From Labilithrix sp. (GTDB lineage Bacteria; Myxococcota_A; Polyangia; Polyangiales; Polyangiaceae), in the NCBI GenBank assembly GCA_019637155.1, contig JAHBWE010000016.1:62001-126000 (forward strand): a stretch of DNA of 64,000 nucleotides, read 5' to 3'. Within the stretch, counting starts at the first letter, position 1, and each line of letters opens with the position of its first letter. A model generated the notes under the pieces. The model searched no databases, was not told where the DNA came from, and saw only the letters and a program-made list of their open reading frames with translations. Position numbers and translations under genes: made by a program. Shown here piece by piece: positions 61,852 to 64,000 of the stretch.

Positions 61852-62202
61852 TCAACGCAAAGATTGGCTGTTCGCCGGCGACGCCGGGCGCCAGCCGCCG
61901 GACTCGTAGACGTAGCGGCCGTCGGGCGTGACGCTGATCTTCGGCGCGGTCCACACCTGCGTCTGCGAGGGCGGGGCTTCCCAGTGGCCCGGGATCCATG
62001 CGTATTGCATCCCCGTCCAGTGCCAGTAGCCCGGCACCCAGCTCGCTTGCGGGTTCGGCGCGGGCGCGCGCTCCTCGCGCATCGGCGCCGGCGGCGGACC
62101 GCTCACGACGACCCCGCGCGGCGGAGACTCCGGCTCGTTCACGACGCACGCGGCGACGAGCATCGTCCCCATGATCGTCCCCGCCGTCCGCATGCGTCTC
62201 AT
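61852..62202 (-). CDS. small lipoprotein with YxWxxG-type repeats
   Basis: Predicted lipoprotein of 116 residues (lipobox MLVAAC). The mature part carries Trp/Tyr repeats VPGYWHW and IPGHWEAPP of the YXWGXW type found in secreted proteins, then a C-terminal GRYVYESGGWRP. The ATG at 62202 follows aagagggg; ATG 62193 or 62286 are alternatives, the latter adding a Cys-containing segment in front of the signal peptide. First gene of the minus-strand trio. Divergent from the uridylyltransferase gene. Confidence 0.8.
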   Translation of the reverse strand: MRRMRTAGTIMGTMLVAACVVNEPESPPRGVVVSGPPPAPMREERAPAPNPQASWVPGYWHWTGMQYAWIPGHWEAPPSQTQVWTAPKISVTPDGRYVYESGGWRPASPANSQSLR

Positions 62203-62284
62203 TTTCCCCTCTTGCCGGCAGAACGCCAGCTCCTTCGCGGGAGGAAGCAATCCGCACGCCGGGCATGCGATGATGGCGCGCGTC

Positions 62285-63607
62285 ATGGCCCGACTTCACC
62301 CCGAGCTCGAGCATCAGCTCTCCGCGATCGCCCCCGAAATGAAGCGCCGCCTCGACGAGACAGGCTTCGATCGCGCCCGCTTTCTCGATCTCGCGTCGTC
62401 CCTCACCGATCTCGCGCCGTCCCTCACCGAGCTCGCGCCCCCCGAAGGGGCCCCAGACGCGGCCGCCACAGCGGGCGCGCAGCGCCCCGAGTCTTCGAGG
62501 GCCGTGTCTGGGGCGGGGGTGTCGGGGGCAGAGCCCCCGACGTTGAGAGCGGGGGTGTCGGGGGCAGAGCCCCCGACGTTGAGAGCGCGAAATGCGGTCA
62601 AAGGTGAGGTGCGCGCGCCCGAGCCCTCCGCGCTCGTGAAGCTCCCGCCGTCCGGCTCCCCCGAGCACGACCGGCTGCGCGCCCTCGGGGCGGCGGCGCT
62701 CGAGCGTGGCGAGCTTGCGTTCTGCACGATGGCCGGCGGCATGGCGACGCGCATGGGCGGCATCGTGAAGGCGCTCGCGGAGGTGACGCGCGACGCGAAC
62801 GGCGCGCACACGTTCCTCTCGATGCGCCTCGCCGAGAACGCCACCGCGAGCGCGCGCGCCGGCCGGCCGATCCCGCTCTGGCTCATGACGAGCGAGGCCA
62901 CGCACGACGGCCTCGTCGCCGCGCTCGCGAAGGCGGACGCGCCGCCGCACGTCGCGTGCTTCCGGCAGGACCTCTCGCTCCGCCTCGAGCCGAGCGGCGC
63001 GCTCTTCTACGGCGACGACGGTGCGCCGAGCCCGCACGCGACCGGCCACGGCGATCTCGTCGACGCGCTCCGTCGCTCCGGGTTGCTCGACGCGTTCCTC
63101 GCGAACGGCGGGAAGTACGTGTGGATCACGAACGTCGACAACCTCGGCGCCTCGATCGACGAGGCCGAGCTCGGGTTCTTCGTCGAGGCCGCAGGGAAGG
63201 GGATCGACGTGCTGTGCGAGGTCTGCCCGAAGGCAGGCGACAAAGGCGGAATCCCCGTCTTCGCCGAAGGCAAGACGCAGGTCCTCGAGGAGTTCCGCCT
63301 CCCGCCCGGGTTCGACCCGAGCACCGTCGACGTGTTCAACACGAACACGTTCCTCGTCCGCGCGGAGCCGCTCGCGAAGGCGAAGCTCGTCTGGACGTAC
63401 TTCGAGGTCGAGAAGACGGTCGACGGCCGCACCGCGATCCAGTTCGAGCGCCTCATCCAGGAGCTGACCGCGCACCTCCCGTCGATCTTCCTCGTCGTCC
63501 CGCGCGACGGCATCGCCGCCCGCTTCCTCCCGGTGAAGGATCACGACGAGCTGGCGCGGCGAAGGGCCGACATCGAGGCCGTCGCCCGCGCACGCGGCAT
63601 GATGTAG
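62285..63607 (+). CDS. UGP/UAP-type UTP-sugar-1-phosphate uridylyltransferase
   Basis: Nucleotidyltransferase of 440 residues of the eukaryotic-like UDPGP family (UTP-glucose-1-phosphate or UDP-GlcNAc type): uridine-binding loop MAGGMATRMGG (about 149-159), GHGDLVDAL, VWITNVDNLGA and a VFNTNTFLV substrate strand. It makes UDP-sugar for envelope or carbohydrate pathways; glucose is more likely than GlcNAc from the NVDNLGA and NTNTF forms. Its N-terminus contains in-frame repeats: SLTDLAP/SLTELAP and two copies of GVSGAEPPTLRA, encoded by hairpin DNA. ATG 62285 is preferred over 62270 and 62273. Confidence 0.88.
   Translation: MARLHPELEHQLSAIAPEMKRRLDETGFDRARFLDLASSLTDLAPSLTELAPPEGAPDAAATAGAQRPESSRAVSGAGVSGAEPPTLRAGVSGAEPPTLRARNAVKGEVRAPEPSALVKLPPSGSPEHDRLRALGAAALERGELAFCTMAGGMATRMGGIVKALAEVTRDANGAHTFLSMRLAENATASARAGRPIPLWLMTSEATHDGLVAALAKADAPPHVACFRQDLSLRLEPSGALFYGDDGAPSPHATGHGDLVDALRRSGLLDAFLANGGKYVWITNVDNLGASIDEAELGFFVEAAGKGIDVLCEVCPKAGDKGGIPVFAEGKTQVLEEFRLPPGFDPSTVDVFNTNTFLVRAEPLAKAKLVWTYFEVEKTVDGRTAIQFERLIQELTAHLPSIFLVVPRDGIAARFLPVKDHDELARRRADIEAVARARGMM
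62513..62584 (+). repeat. two 36-base REP-like hairpin repeats inside a CDS
   Basis: Bases 62513-62548 and 62549-62584 are identical. Each contains gtcgggggc-aga-gcccccgac, a nine-base perfect stem with a three-base loop. Being 36 bases long, each copy keeps the reading frame and adds 12 residues. The form is that of a REP-like palindromic element, here inserted and duplicated in a coding sequence. Confidence 0.9.
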
Positions 63608-63619
63608 GCTGGCCGGCGC

Positions 63620-64000
63620 GTGCACTTCGACATCGTTCACGAATTCGACATCCCGCTCGACGCGCTGGAGCTCGCGGTGATCTCGCCCAACCTCTGCTCG
63701 AAGCTCGCGCACCGGCTCGACAACATGGAGCGCATCCAGCAGAAGGAGCACATCGTCGCGGCCGACGAGGTCGAGCGCGTGTGGAGCTACCGCGCGAACA
63801 TCCGCCTCCCGGACTTCGCGAAGGCCTACGTCACGCCGGAGATGATGGCGTGGGACGAGCGCTCGGTCTACGACATCAAGCGGCACGCGGCGGAGTGGAC
63901 GATCCTCCCGCACGTGAAGCCTTCGTTCCGAAAGTACTTCGACGCCGCGGGCACGTACGAGCTGACCTCGCTCGACAGCGGCCGCACGAAGCGGACCGTG
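63620..64000 (+). CDS. START/SRPBCC-like (DUF2505-type) protein, cut by right edge
   Basis: First 127 residues of a protein starting at GTG 63620, 12 bases after the uridylyltransferase stop, probably the same operon. The pattern HFDIVHEFDIPLDALELAV, then a long alternating strand region with WSYRANIRLPDFA and a GTYELTSLD strand, resembles SRPBCC/START-type ligand-binding folds, including DUF2505. The C-terminal helix expected for the fold lies beyond the window, so the call is tentative. Confidence 0.6.
   Translation, partial: MHFDIVHEFDIPLDALELAVISPNLCSKLAHRLDNMERIQQKEHIVAADEVERVWSYRANIRLPDFAKAYVTPEMMAWDERSVYDIKRHAAEWTILPHVKPSFRKYFDAAGTYELTSLDSGRTKRTV

Overview
The window is very GC-rich, densely coded DNA of myxobacterial type (Polyangiales-like, inferred from content rather than a marker gene). 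The evidence is four Hanks-type Ser/Thr kinases, an FHA/sigma54-type activator, a large set of Asp/Ala-rich lipoproteins, TonB-receptor fusions, TamB plus an Omp85 protein, and strong G/C bias at third codon positions. That bias also creates very long antisense shadow frames, which are left out. No rRNA, tRNA, CRISPR array, insertion sequence or integrase was seen.

Layout: (1) 1-5020: a ClpB-like AAA+ disaggregase cut by the left edge, with a damaged Walker B in its first ATPase domain; a soluble Ser/Thr kinase; a glutaredoxin; and an FHA-AAA+-Fis regulator lacking GAFTGA. (2) 5021-14456: a signalling island with two membrane-anchored Ser/Thr kinases (both ending in GPRK) flanking two tandem copies of a translationally coupled gene pair, a TPR/PEGA-like membrane protein plus a lipoprotein with three GON-type domains. 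GON is otherwise known from animal ADAMTS proteases. This is the most novel part of the window. (3) 14539-20518: a zinc-ribbon protein, lipoproteins, a cytochrome c lipoprotein, an MHS-family transporter and a Cys-rich lipoprotein. (4) 20546-26952: an aminotransferase, a TrmH-type RNA methylase and a 1478-residue TamB. (5) 26953-30252: a LytS/LytTR two-component pair, a small unknown gene and a CDP-alcohol phosphatidyltransferase. (6) 30747-42982: a TonB/receptor fusion with a partner lipoprotein, a MacA-MacB-permease-TolC efflux operon, a PQQ-type dehydrogenase/diheme cytochrome fusion, a second soluble kinase and a MopE-like lipoprotein. (7) 42983-49848: a Roadblock-like protein, an OmpA protein, an SGNH/SASA-type esterase lipoprotein and a large Omp85 protein. 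(8) 50480-57463: an AbiEii-like nucleotidyltransferase, two acyl-CoA dehydrogenases (one with a Gly4-Ala-Gln insert), rplM-rpsI, a VOC protein, a DUF3829 lipoprotein and a SurA-like chaperone. (9) 57460-64000: an HExxH lipoprotein, a DUF1508 lipoprotein, a VWA/transglutaminase/lipoprotein operon, a UGP-type uridylyltransferase carrying hairpin repeats, and a START-like protein cut by the right edge.

How the genes fit together: much of the window concerns the cell envelope (Omp85, TamB, SurA, OmpA, TolC, TonB and many lipoproteins) and phospho-signalling. Very short overlaps of the form GTGA, ATGA or TGATG recur (for example 7561, 9936, 10919, 33386, 37119, 54351) and define the operons. Functions are inferred from motifs read by eye; no database search was possible.
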